NCBI GenBank assembly: GCA_963674545.2
Contig: CAXXFB010000001.1
Location: forward strand, 2,852,001-2,916,000
DNA: 64,000 nucleotides
Source: JABGQS01 sp963674545
Lineage (GTDB): Bacteria > Bacillota > Clostridia > Christensenellales > SZUA-584
Direction of reading: 5' to 3'
Shown piece after piece: positions 43,794-52,461 of the stretch (the stretch's first letter is position 1; each line of letters starts with the position of its first letter). Under the pieces are notes generated by a model, which saw only the letters and a list, made by a program, of their open reading frames with translations, made no database searches and was not told the origin of the DNA. Made by a program: the position numbers and the translations under genes.

Positions 43794-44867
43794 ATGGATA
43801 AAGTTAAGTTAGGCATAATTGGATGCGGATTCATTTCTGATATCTTTGCTGAGATATTTTCCTCCCTAAGTGACAAGGTCGAGGTTGTTGCGGCATGCGA
43901 TATTGACAGACAAAAAGCGGAATTTACGGCAGAGGCACTGGGAGCTAAGTATGTTGAAGAAGACTATACGAAGCTTCTGGATAAAGCGGATGCTTTTTAC
44001 GTTGCAACTCCTCACGACCTGCACTATCCAATGGGTATGAAATTGCTGGAAGCCGGCAAACACGTCCTTATGGAAAAACCCATGGCGCTTAGTGAGAAAG
44101 AGTGCCTGGAACTGATAAGGATGGATGAGAAAAGCGATGCTATACTGATGATCGGCTATATGGCAAGATACCATCCTATTTATAATAAAATAAAAGAGAT
44201 CATCGACAGCGGAGTATACGGACAGGCATATCAGGCGTCGATCTGGACGGAGCAGTTCACATATGCCCCGGAAGGAAGCTGGATAAGGTCTGCTGAGCGT
44301 CTTGGAGGAGGCCAGTTCTTCTCACATGGCTGCCACTATGTTGACCTTCTGCTCTGGTTCTTCGGAAGACCGGTAAAGGGAGCACACATGGGAACAAGGC
44401 TGTGTACTCCATGGATGGAAAAGGAAGGTACAAGCAACGCAATATTCGAATTCGAAGGAGGCAAGCTCGCCTATCATTTCGGAACCTGGGGAGCAAAGGG
44501 GACCAGGCACAGCTATGCAGTTCATATATTCTTCGAGAACGGGATGCTAGAAGCGTGTGTTAATGAGGGCGTTATATATTACCATACATCGACAAACACA
44601 AAAAACTATTACGAGGTCTCAGATCCGCCTGTAGAGGTGTTCAGGTGCAGCGATACGAGCCACGTGCCAAAACCCGTAATAGAACATTTTGCAGACTGCA
44701 TACTCAATAATGAACAGCCAAAAACCGGTGCAGTTCAGGCGCTTAACAGCTTAAGGGTGATATGGAGGATGTACGAGGCGGAACAAAAGGGCATAATTGC
44801 AGACCTTAGTGGTCTTGGCTTTGATGAGCCATGGGATATCGAAGGCCTGGCAAAGCTGCCGGAATAG
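43794..44867 (+). CDS. Gfo/Idh/MocA family oxidoreductase of the first sugar module
   Basis: This 357-residue NAD(P)-dependent enzyme has the Rossmann loop LGIIGCGFISDIF at 6-18, the catalytic-lysine motif EKPMALSEKE near 95-104, and the C-terminal beta-sheet domain with LGGGQFFSHGCHYVDLLLWF, where the histidines and aspartate bind substrate. Such enzymes oxidise inositols, sugars or sugar acids. It is followed directly by a sugar-binding lipoprotein and the rest of an ABC importer with its two-component regulator, so its substrate is probably what the importer brings in. I cannot name the sugar. Confidence 0.88.
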   Translation: MDKVKLGIIGCGFISDIFAEIFSSLSDKVEVVAACDIDRQKAEFTAEALGAKYVEEDYTKLLDKADAFYVATPHDLHYPMGMKLLEAGKHVLMEKPMALSEKECLELIRMDEKSDAILMIGYMARYHPIYNKIKEIIDSGVYGQAYQASIWTEQFTYAPEGSWIRSAERLGGGQFFSHGCHYVDLLLWFFGRPVKGAHMGTRLCTPWMEKEGTSNAIFEFEGGKLAYHFGTWGAKGTRHSYAVHIFFENGMLEACVNEGVIYYHTSTNTKNYYEVSDPPVEVFRCSDTSHVPKPVIEHFADCILNNEQPKTGAVQALNSLRVIWRMYEAEQKGIIADLSGLGFDEPWDIEGLAKLPE

Positions 44868-44916
44868 ATGTTTATTGCTGCTGAAAAGCAGTTAAATAAC
44901 TAATCAGGAGGAAAAG

Positions 44917-45990
44917 ATGAGAAAATTTAGAGTTTTATTTTTGCTGATGGCGCTTCTGATGAGCGTTGCATTATTTACCGCTTGTGATGCCGGCAGCAAA
45001 ACGGACGACGCTGTGAATGATGACAGCCAGGATACACAGGATTCACAAGATACACAGGATACTCAGGATTCACAGGAAGTTTCACAAGAGCAGGAAGATC
45101 CGTATTTGATCGGCGTAGACCTGTTCTATAAGAGCGATGAATATTATCTGGATATCGAAGTCTGCATGAAAAAAGCTGCCGAAGAATTAGGCGTTGAGCT
45201 TGACATACAGAATGCCGATACAGACCTTTCAAATCAGATCCAGCAGGTCGAAGATTTCATCGCAAAAGGTGTAGATGCTATTCTTATTTCAGCTGTAGAT
45301 CCGGTTGGCTCATATGCATGTGTCGAAGCTGCGATGGAAGCAGGTATACCTATCTTCATGTTCGACGGAGTAACAGACAATAAAGAAGGCATAACAGCAT
45401 ACTCGATCGGCGATTTCTATGGAGAAGGCGTAAAAGCGGGCGAACGGGCAGAAGCATATATCAATGAAAACCTTGGCGGCTCTGCAAAATTTGCTGTAAT
45501 CGATTACTTCCCGTCTGCGGTTGTGTGCGGACAGAGAGCACAGGGCTTTATAGATACTCTTGAAGCTATGGACGGAGTAGAGATGGTAGCGCACCAGGAT
45601 GGCAGTGCAACACGTGACGGCGGCATGGCAACTATGGAAACAATACTGACAGATAATCAGAGCGATGTAGATGTCGTTTTTGCTATCAACTATGAATCCG
45701 GCGCAGGTGCAGCAGCAGCTATCGAAGACATGGGAGCTGATACTATAGTAGTAGCAATAGCATGGAATGCAGAGGGTTATGAAAATATGGAAAACGGCAA
45801 CAGCCCGATAATGAAAGCATTCGTAATTCCCGCTCCGCCTACAGAAACGGCAACAATGGTCAATGTAGTTTTAGATTATCTTAACGGCGAATCGATCGAA
45901 ACTGAAGTGTTCATGGACTGCTATGTATATGACGAAACAAATATAGCAGAATCCGGATGGAGAGATATTGTCGCATCAAGAGAAGAGTGA
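44917..45990 (+). CDS. Sugar ABC transporter substrate-binding lipoprotein (CUT2 family)
   Basis: This 357-residue protein has a lipoprotein signal peptide with FTAC (C23), then a low-complexity Asp/Gln/Ser linker (repeats of DTQDSQ) over about 33-58. A type I periplasmic-binding domain of the RbsB/Peripla_BP_4 group follows, with VEDFIAKGVDAILISAVDP as the usual hinge segment. It binds a sugar outside and delivers it to the permease at 48031-49005. It may also present ligand to the sensor kinase next door. AGGAGG precedes the ATG. A perfect 13-base hairpin follows its stop. Confidence 0.9.
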   Translation: MRKFRVLFLLMALLMSVALFTACDAGSKTDDAVNDDSQDTQDSQDTQDTQDSQEVSQEQEDPYLIGVDLFYKSDEYYLDIEVCMKKAAEELGVELDIQNADTDLSNQIQQVEDFIAKGVDAILISAVDPVGSYACVEAAMEAGIPIFMFDGVTDNKEGITAYSIGDFYGEGVKAGERAEAYINENLGGSAKFAVIDYFPSAVVCGQRAQGFIDTLEAMDGVEMVAHQDGSATRDGGMATMETILTDNQSDVDVVFAINYESGAGAAAAIEDMGADTIVVAIAWNAEGYENMENGNSPIMKAFVIPAPPTETATMVNVVLDYLNGESIETEVFMDCYVYDETNIAESGWRDIVASREE

Positions 45991-46017
45991 CATTAGAATA
46001 ATCTCCGGGGTATCGCA

Positions 46018-46045
46018 AAAGCTATCGGCAAATGCCGATAGCTTT
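46018..46045 (+). terminator. Hairpin after the binding-protein gene
   Basis: AAAGCTATCGGCA and TGCCGATAGCTTT are perfect 13-base arms around AA. Only TTT follows, so it may be a processing or attenuating hairpin that keeps the binding protein message abundant over the downstream genes. Confidence 0.65.
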
Positions 46046-46122
46046 ATGCGGTTATTTTGATGTATAATATTAAAGCCTGTTTCGGCAGACGACAATCAAA
46101 CAGACAGGGATAATAATGAATT

Positions 46123-47892
46123 TTGACAAAAAGAGTATTTATAAAGTTATATAAAAATCTAAAGCTCAGGACAAAGATTTTTCTATGGGTGCTTACCATA
46201 GTTTTGCTCACTGCATTTTCAATAAGCGTGCTTTCTTTCAACCAATCATATAATTATGCAGTAGACAGCGAAGCGCAAAAGCAGGCACTCATTCTTAAGA
46301 ATATTCAAAAAGACACAAACGATATATTGCAGAGCATGCAGTATGCGGCTATAAGCATATCGTGTGATGAGAGAATAATAGACGTACTTTCAACGCTTGA
46401 AGAGAACGGCTATGAAAAGTCAAAGTATGATATTCAAAAGGCCTTCTACAGCCAGGCTGTGTTGGAAAACACAAACGATGTGTGCATATTTGGCAGCCTT
46501 GACAGCGTGTTTACAACCATAAAGGAAGCGGACGTTATAGAGGCTTTAAAGGAGCAGTACAGGCAGAAAGAAGGATATCTGAAAAAAAACGTCATTGGTT
46601 TTCTTGGGCAGCCTGTCATAAGACGGAACGGAAGTGCGGTCATACCCTATTTCAGGCAGATAAAGGACTACGCTACCGGAGAATATCTTGGCGCTGTAGT
46701 TGTATATATCTATGAAAATAAATTAAGCAGCACATACAGGTACTATTCAAACTCAAATATGATAGTCATGATGCTGAGCGAAGACCGCAATATCATAGCT
46801 TCCGGAACTGACAAATATATCAACAGCGGTTTTGAGGACATAGCGGACAATTCCGGCCCGGACAGCAGCAAAAACTATTTTAAGACACACATAGATAATA
46901 AATATTACTTCTGCGTTCAAAGCACGGATACGATAACAGGCTATACATACATATCCTTGATGCCGATGAATATTGTGATGCAGACGCCGAACACTATATT
47001 GACGATATCAATAATAATTATGGCGATGGCACTGGTACTTGCGATTGTGGTGTCTCTTGCCTTTTCGAATACTATAGCAAAGCCGATATCGAATCTTGTA
47101 AGGGTTATGGACAAGACTCACGATATGCAGGAGATCCACAGTGTACATTATAAATATAACGACGAGATAGGCATGCTGATAAAGAGCTTTGAGAACATGT
47201 CAGAGCGATTAAATAATTCGCTTTCGATAGTGCTCGAAGAACAGGAAAAAAGACGGCTTGCCGAATATAACGCCCTAAAGTGGCAGATCAACCCCCATTT
47301 TCTGTACAATACCCTGTCTTCAATAGTATGGCTTTCAAAGAACAACGAAAACGCTAAAGTGATCGAAGTGACAAAATCGCTTACGACGTTGCTTAAAATA
47401 GGCATCAGTAAAGATAAAGAACTTATATCGATCAAAGACGAAATGGATCACGTTAAAAGCTATTTGGAGATACAGATGCTCAGGTATGAAAATCAGTTCA
47501 AATACATATTTGATGTTGAGCCGGATTGCCTGAACTATTATACAGTCAAAATAGTTGTTCAGCCGCTGGTCGAAAATGCGATATACCACGGTGTGCGTGA
47601 CAAATCGCAGGGGGGTATAATAAAAGTAGTGTGCAGACAGCAGCAGGACACGGTCGTTATAGACGTCTCTGACAACGGAGATAAAATGACGCAGGAACAC
47701 TCAGAGAGACTAAATGATTTTATATCCGGTAAGGTTTCAAGCAGCGACGAAAAGTTTGGCATTGGGATAAAGAACGTGCACGATAGGATAAGGTATTATT
47801 TTAAAGGCGAATACGGGCTTGAATTTGTAAGGAAAGGCGGAATAACGATAGCTCGTATAAAGATACCCGTAGTAAAAAACACAAGAAAGTAA
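46123..47892 (+). CDS. YesM-type sensor histidine kinase
   Basis: This 589-residue kinase has membrane helices near 16-38 and 290-316 enclosing a large extracytoplasmic sensor domain of the dCACHE kind, then a HAMP segment (SNTIAKPISNLVRVM). A His_kinase domain follows with H392 in WQINPHFLYNTL, and an ATPase domain with QPLVENAIYHG and DNGD. The start is TTG 46123; an ATG seven bases upstream is out of frame and stops after 12 codons. The likely partner is the AraC-type response regulator at 50545-52122. Its position inside the sugar operon suggests that it senses the sugar or its binding protein. Confidence 0.88.
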   Translation: MTKRVFIKLYKNLKLRTKIFLWVLTIVLLTAFSISVLSFNQSYNYAVDSEAQKQALILKNIQKDTNDILQSMQYAAISISCDERIIDVLSTLEENGYEKSKYDIQKAFYSQAVLENTNDVCIFGSLDSVFTTIKEADVIEALKEQYRQKEGYLKKNVIGFLGQPVIRRNGSAVIPYFRQIKDYATGEYLGAVVVYIYENKLSSTYRYYSNSNMIVMMLSEDRNIIASGTDKYINSGFEDIADNSGPDSSKNYFKTHIDNKYYFCVQSTDTITGYTYISLMPMNIVMQTPNTILTISIIIMAMALVLAIVVSLAFSNTIAKPISNLVRVMDKTHDMQEIHSVHYKYNDEIGMLIKSFENMSERLNNSLSIVLEEQEKRRLAEYNALKWQINPHFLYNTLSSIVWLSKNNENAKVIEVTKSLTTLLKIGISKDKELISIKDEMDHVKSYLEIQMLRYENQFKYIFDVEPDCLNYYTVKIVVQPLVENAIYHGVRDKSQGGIIKVVCRQQQDTVVIDVSDNGDKMTQEHSERLNDFISGKVSSSDEKFGIGIKNVHDRIRYYFKGEYGLEFVRKGGITIARIKIPVVKNTRK

Positions 47893-48030
47893 ATCGTTGA
47901 TATTTGTACAAAATACTTAGTTTGTCAATTACTACAGACTTTAATCCGAATTATAATAAACAAGGAGATTCCAGCCGATATAGCTGGAGCTGCCGCTAAT
48001 ATGCATTCAAGTTGAAAGGTAGAGATATCT

Positions 48031-49005
48031 ATGAACACAAAGAGAAAGAGTCTGGTTAAAAGAATCTGGGAAAACATCGTAGCGGATTACATTTTGATAT
48101 TCGCAGTTATAGTGCTGATAATAATATTGTCGCTGATGGTAGACCAGTTCATGACTATGACCAATATAATGAACGTACTCAGGCAGATGTCAATGGTAGC
48201 GATAATCGCAGTAGGCATCTTCTTTGTAATGGTTGGGGGTGGTATTGACATCTCCGTCGGTTCAATAGTAGGGCTTATAACTGTGGTAATGGCGACAGGC
48301 ATATCGAAAATGGGCATAAATCCGGTCGTTGTTATATTTATATCGCTTGCTGTCGGGGCACTGTGCGGAGCGTTCAACGGGCTGCTGATCGCAAAGATAG
48401 GCGTTCCGGCGCTAATAGGGACTCTTGGCACTATGGAAGTCATAAGAGGCCTGCTGTACGTATTTACCAACGGGTACACTATCGGCCTGGTAGAGGAGTC
48501 GATTAAATTCATCGGTAAAGGTTACGTTTGGTTTATCCCTTTTCCTGCGGTTGTTATGATATTAATATATATAGCAGGGCATTTTATTTCGCAGAAGACT
48601 GCGTTTGGAAGATATGTTTACGCCGTTGGTGGAAACGATGAAGCTTCCTATCTTTCTGGTATAAAGATTACAAGAGTGCGAATGATAACATATATTATCA
48701 GCGGAGTTACGGCTGCTATAAGCGGCATTATACTGTCTCTTCGGTTAAGCTCGGGTCAGCCGGCCGCTGCGATAGGCTGGGAGTTTGAAGCCATAACGGC
48801 AGCGCTGATAGGTGGCGTCAGCATAATCGGCGGTAAGGGCAAGGTGTTCGGAGTTCTCCTCGGAATAATTCTGATATCTCTTCTGACAAACGGCATGACT
48901 ATGCTGGATCTAAACTCCTATTGGCAGAGGGTCATAAAGGGTGTAGTGCTGATCGTAGCTATAGTCCTTGATGTCTATAAAACAAAGAAGCAGAGCAAAA
49001 AATAG
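48031..49005 (+). CDS. Sugar ABC transporter permease (RbsC type)
   Basis: This 324-residue membrane protein has eight to ten helices and the BPD_transp_2 pattern, including GGGIDISVGSIVGL, PALIGTLGTMEVIRG, and the ATPase-coupling segment YAVGGNDEASYLSGIKI. Two copies would form the channel with the double ATPase encoded just downstream. As usual for the CUT2 class, only one permease gene is present. It follows the kinase gene after 138 bases, and the ATPase start follows its stop by 16 bases. Confidence 0.92.
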   Translation: MNTKRKSLVKRIWENIVADYILIFAVIVLIIILSLMVDQFMTMTNIMNVLRQMSMVAIIAVGIFFVMVGGGIDISVGSIVGLITVVMATGISKMGINPVVVIFISLAVGALCGAFNGLLIAKIGVPALIGTLGTMEVIRGLLYVFTNGYTIGLVEESIKFIGKGYVWFIPFPAVVMILIYIAGHFISQKTAFGRYVYAVGGNDEASYLSGIKITRVRMITYIISGVTAAISGIILSLRLSSGQPAAAIGWEFEAITAALIGGVSIIGGKGKVFGVLLGIILISLLTNGMTMLDLNSYWQRVIKGVVLIVAIVLDVYKTKKQSKK

Positions 49006-49021
49006 GGCTGGAGCAGTTGAA

Positions 49022-50524
49022 ATGGCAGATAATTATATATTGAATATAAATAACTTAACAAAAGATTTTCCGGGTGTAAGGGCGCTTGACGACGTTAGCA
49101 TGTCTGTGAAAAGCGGTGAGATACATGCTCTTGTCGGCGAAAACGGAGCAGGCAAATCTACTCTTATAAAAGTATTGTCCGGCGTGAATTCGCCGACTTC
49201 GGGAGGTTTTGAATTCAAAGGAGAGCCGATGTCGTTTACAACTCCTCTTGAAGCGCAAAAAGCCGGCATAAGCGTTGTTCATCAGGAGTTAAAATTGGTA
49301 GAGTCGCTCTCTGTTGCAGAAAACATCTTTCTTGGCAGGCCGCCGAAGACAAGAAAACTTAAATTATTCGATAAAAGGCTGCTGCGCAGCAATGCCAGAG
49401 AAATACTCAAAAGCCTCGATTCAGATATGGATGAAACAACTATAGTGAAAAAGCTAAGTGTTGCTCAGAAACAGATAGTCGAAATAGCCAAAGCGCTTTC
49501 ATACAATTCCGAGCTTATAATAATGGACGAACCTTCGGCAACACTGACAGATAAAGAATTGGATACACTGTTCGAAACGCTTATTAAACTAAGGAAACAA
49601 GGTGTTACGATAATATATATATCTCACAGGCTTGAAGAGATATTCAAACTGGCAGATCGAGTGACCGTTCTACGGGACGGCAAAAAAATCGACACCCGGC
49701 TGGTAGCGGGTGTTGACAGAAAGATGCTTATAGAGCTGATGGTCGGAAGAACGCTGGAGAATGAATACCCTAAAGAGCATATTGAGCTTGGGGAAACGCT
49801 GCTTGAAGTAAAGGGTATAAAGAGACAGGGCGCTTTTGAAAATATTGATATTAAACTCAGACAGAGCGAAATATTAGGAATTGCAGGTCTTGTGGGAGCC
49901 GGCCGCACGGAACTTATCCGAGCTATATTCGGTGCAGACGAAAAAACGGCAGGAAAGGTATATATAAGGGGAGAAGAAGTAAAGATAAGGAACGTTTCTG
50001 ACGCAATACAGAACAAAATAGGGCTTGTCCCTGAGGAAAGAAAAAGCCAAGGGCTTGTGCTTGATATGCAGGTGAAAGAAAACATAAGCCTAGCCAGTGT
50101 GAAGCTTATAAAGAAAAACGGTATACTGAATGACAGAAAGGAAAAAGACCTTGCACTAAAATACATCAAGGCGCTAAGAATAGTAACACCGGATGAAAAC
50201 AGGCAGGTCAAGAACTTAAGCGGAGGCAACCAACAGAAGGTGGTGTTGTCTAAGTGGCTTGCGGTGGATTCGGACATACTCCTGTTTGACGAGCCCACGA
50301 GAGGAATCGATGTCGGCGCTAAGGCAGAGATATATATGCTTTTAACGTCACTTGTAAAGCAGGGTAAAGGTATAATAATGGTATCGTCAGAGCTTGAAGA
50401 ACTGCTTGGGATGTGTGATAGGATTCTCGTTATGAGAGAAGGGGTTTTTACAGGCGAGGTATTGGCAAAAGATGCGACACAGGAGGTCCTGCTGGAGCTT
50501 GCTACCAAACAGATCGGTAATTAA
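49022..50524 (+). CDS. Sugar ABC transporter ATP-binding protein, double domain (RbsA/MglA type)
   Basis: The start is ATG 49022, behind GGAG; longer in-frame starts run back into the permease gene. The 500-residue protein has two ABC domains. The first has Walker A GENGAGKST, a degenerate signature LSVAQKQ and Walker B LIIMDEPSATL. The second has a degenerate P-loop GLVGAGRTE, the signature LSGGNQQK and Walker B ILLFDEPTRGIDVG. This asymmetry is normal in CUT2 ATPases. It powers uptake with the permease upstream. Confidence 0.93.
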   Translation: MADNYILNINNLTKDFPGVRALDDVSMSVKSGEIHALVGENGAGKSTLIKVLSGVNSPTSGGFEFKGEPMSFTTPLEAQKAGISVVHQELKLVESLSVAENIFLGRPPKTRKLKLFDKRLLRSNAREILKSLDSDMDETTIVKKLSVAQKQIVEIAKALSYNSELIIMDEPSATLTDKELDTLFETLIKLRKQGVTIIYISHRLEEIFKLADRVTVLRDGKKIDTRLVAGVDRKMLIELMVGRTLENEYPKEHIELGETLLEVKGIKRQGAFENIDIKLRQSEILGIAGLVGAGRTELIRAIFGADEKTAGKVYIRGEEVKIRNVSDAIQNKIGLVPEERKSQGLVLDMQVKENISLASVKLIKKNGILNDRKEKDLALKYIKALRIVTPDENRQVKNLSGGNQQKVVLSKWLAVDSDILLFDEPTRGIDVGAKAEIYMLLTSLVKQGKGIIMVSSELEELLGMCDRILVMREGVFTGEVLAKDATQEVLLELATKQIGN

Positions 50525-50544
50525 AAGGCTGGAGCTTTTAGTAA

Positions 50545-52122
50545 ATGTATAAGATCCTTGTTGTGGACGACGAATTTATAATAAGAGACGGAATAGGGGG
50601 CGCCTTAGACGGTATAGACGGCTTTGATGTTTCGTTTGCGTCAAACGGGATAGAAGTGTTGGAAAAGTGCAAGACCGAAGAATTCGACGGAATGCTTATA
50701 GATATTGCTATGCCTAAAATGGACGGCATAGAACTGCTGCGTACGCTGGAAGAGGCCGGAGACGAAAGTGTAAAAATAATATTGAGTGCACATGACAATT
50801 TCGAATATGCTAGGGATGCAATGAAATATAACGTATCCGAATATATGGTAAAGCCGCTTTACCCCGAGGATATAGAAGAGATCGCCGGTAAGTTTAAGAG
50901 TCTTATCGAAAACAAGAAAGAAAAGCAGCAGGAGCATGACAGGCTGATAGCACAGGTCGAACAGAACAAAGATATTATAAAAAACAAACTGCTGCAAGAC
51001 CTTGTATACGGTAGTATAGAAAAGGAAGATTATGAAATACAGAAGGACTTCCTTGGAGAGATTCTTGAGGCTAAAGAGTTTAGGATTGTTCTTGTCTGTG
51101 TGAAGTTTGACAGAAGCGGTATTGCGATTTCATCTAAAGAATATCAGGCAAGGCTGCTAAAAACAGCAAATGATATAAAAAAGAGGATATCGGAATGTCC
51201 GGGCGCTTACTACGTTTCCAGAAACTCCAATGTATTCTGCATAATGCTTTGCGACAAGTGTATGGATTTCGACATAGACGGCATGTTTGATGATATTAAA
51301 AGCAATGCCTATATGAGCATCAGCGGCGGGATCGGTGAGACGGTAGATGACATATTCTTTATCAGGGTTTCATACAGGGAAGCTCTTATTGCGCTGAAAT
51401 ATAACCTTTCTCTGCGCAGGGAGAGCATACTTAAGATATCAGATATGAATATCGGCAGCATAAGTGCAAAAAGGCTATTTGACGAAGAGATGTTCTGCTC
51501 GAATCTAAAGCTTAATGAAAGAAAACAAATACTCGAGTTGTTTGATAGCATTTCAAAAATAGATTTCAGCGAGGCAGAGCACTCAAACATATATGCAGTA
51601 GAGCTGATGCTCCAAAGAATTGTTACAGCAGCAATGGGAGAGCTCCTGCAAAGTGATTTTGAATCGTATAGAAAACAATACGGGCAATACTATGCAGTCA
51701 CAGGAAAGCTTCTTAACAATATCGCTATATCGGAAAAAGTCGCAACGGTGAAAAAGTTTATACTAATAGTGCTTGAAGAATTGAAAGATAATGCGGACAG
51801 CAACAATTCAAAGATAATAGACAGGGCAAAGGTTTATATCAACAAAAACTATGATAAAGACATCTCGATAAACGATATAGCCATGCATGTCAACCTCAGC
51901 AAAAACTATCTCGGTTTTCTTTTCAAACAGGACACCGGGTTAAATGTGATTGAGTATATCCACAGAATAAGGATAGCGCACGCAAAACAGATGATCGAAA
52001 CTACAAACATGAAAATATATGAAGTGGCTAATCTGGTTGGGTATACTGACCAGCATTATTTCAGCTTGATATTCAAGAAAATCGTAGGGGTGTCTCCGTC
52101 AGAATATAAAGCAATGATATAA
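50545..52122 (+). CDS. AraC-type response regulator (YesN-like)
   Basis: This 525-residue protein has an N-terminal receiver domain with DDE at 8-10, the phosphorylation site D53 in LIDIAMP and the conserved lysine in MVKPL. A long middle region follows, then two AraC helix-turn-helix motifs in the last 100 residues (ISINDIAMHVNLSKNYLGFL and IYEVANLVGYTDQHYFSLIF). It is the expected partner of the YesM-type kinase at 46123-47892 and probably activates this sugar operon. It begins 20 bases after the ATPase stop, and a hairpin terminator follows. Confidence 0.92.
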   Translation: MYKILVVDDEFIIRDGIGGALDGIDGFDVSFASNGIEVLEKCKTEEFDGMLIDIAMPKMDGIELLRTLEEAGDESVKIILSAHDNFEYARDAMKYNVSEYMVKPLYPEDIEEIAGKFKSLIENKKEKQQEHDRLIAQVEQNKDIIKNKLLQDLVYGSIEKEDYEIQKDFLGEILEAKEFRIVLVCVKFDRSGIAISSKEYQARLLKTANDIKKRISECPGAYYVSRNSNVFCIMLCDKCMDFDIDGMFDDIKSNAYMSISGGIGETVDDIFFIRVSYREALIALKYNLSLRRESILKISDMNIGSISAKRLFDEEMFCSNLKLNERKQILELFDSISKIDFSEAEHSNIYAVELMLQRIVTAAMGELLQSDFESYRKQYGQYYAVTGKLLNNIAISEKVATVKKFILIVLEELKDNADSNNSKIIDRAKVYINKNYDKDISINDIAMHVNLSKNYLGFLFKQDTGLNVIEYIHRIRIAHAKQMIETTNMKIYEVANLVGYTDQHYFSLIFKKIVGVSPSEYKAMI

Positions 52123-52195
52123 AGGCTAAACGGAAGATTATACGATTTACAGATCAATGAATCTTCTTGTTAGTATACTTCAGTAGTATTCATCA

Positions 52196-52233
52196 TACTG
52201 GTTGTTTTTTTTACAGAGAACCGGTATTTTATT
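52196..52233 (+). terminator. Terminator of the first sugar module
   Basis: TACTGGTT (52196-52203) pairs with AACCGGTA (52219-52226) with one wobble, followed by TTTTATT. It is 74 bases after the response regulator stop. Confidence 0.5.
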
Positions 52234-52374
52234 GACTATTAAGCAAGAGAGATGCATTTTTTATACACATTATTATAGATTAATCTGCAAATAACGCAGA
52301 GATTTCTTGTTTTGCGCTAGTTGCAATTCGTTGCTATCGTACTAACTTAATCTAGCAATAAAGCGATATATTTC

Positions 52375-52403
52375 TTGTTATCTCTTATAGAGTATTGTAA
52401 TAT
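52375..52403 (+). promoter_or_regulatory. Promoter of the frameshifted surface protein gene
   Basis: TTGTTA (52375-52380) and TAATAT (52398-52403) are 17 bases apart, 59 bases before ATG 52462. Confidence 0.5.
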
Positions 52404-52461
52404 ATATATATCCATTAAAGATAATAAAATCTTCAGTTTTTCTACCATTAAGGGAGGCATT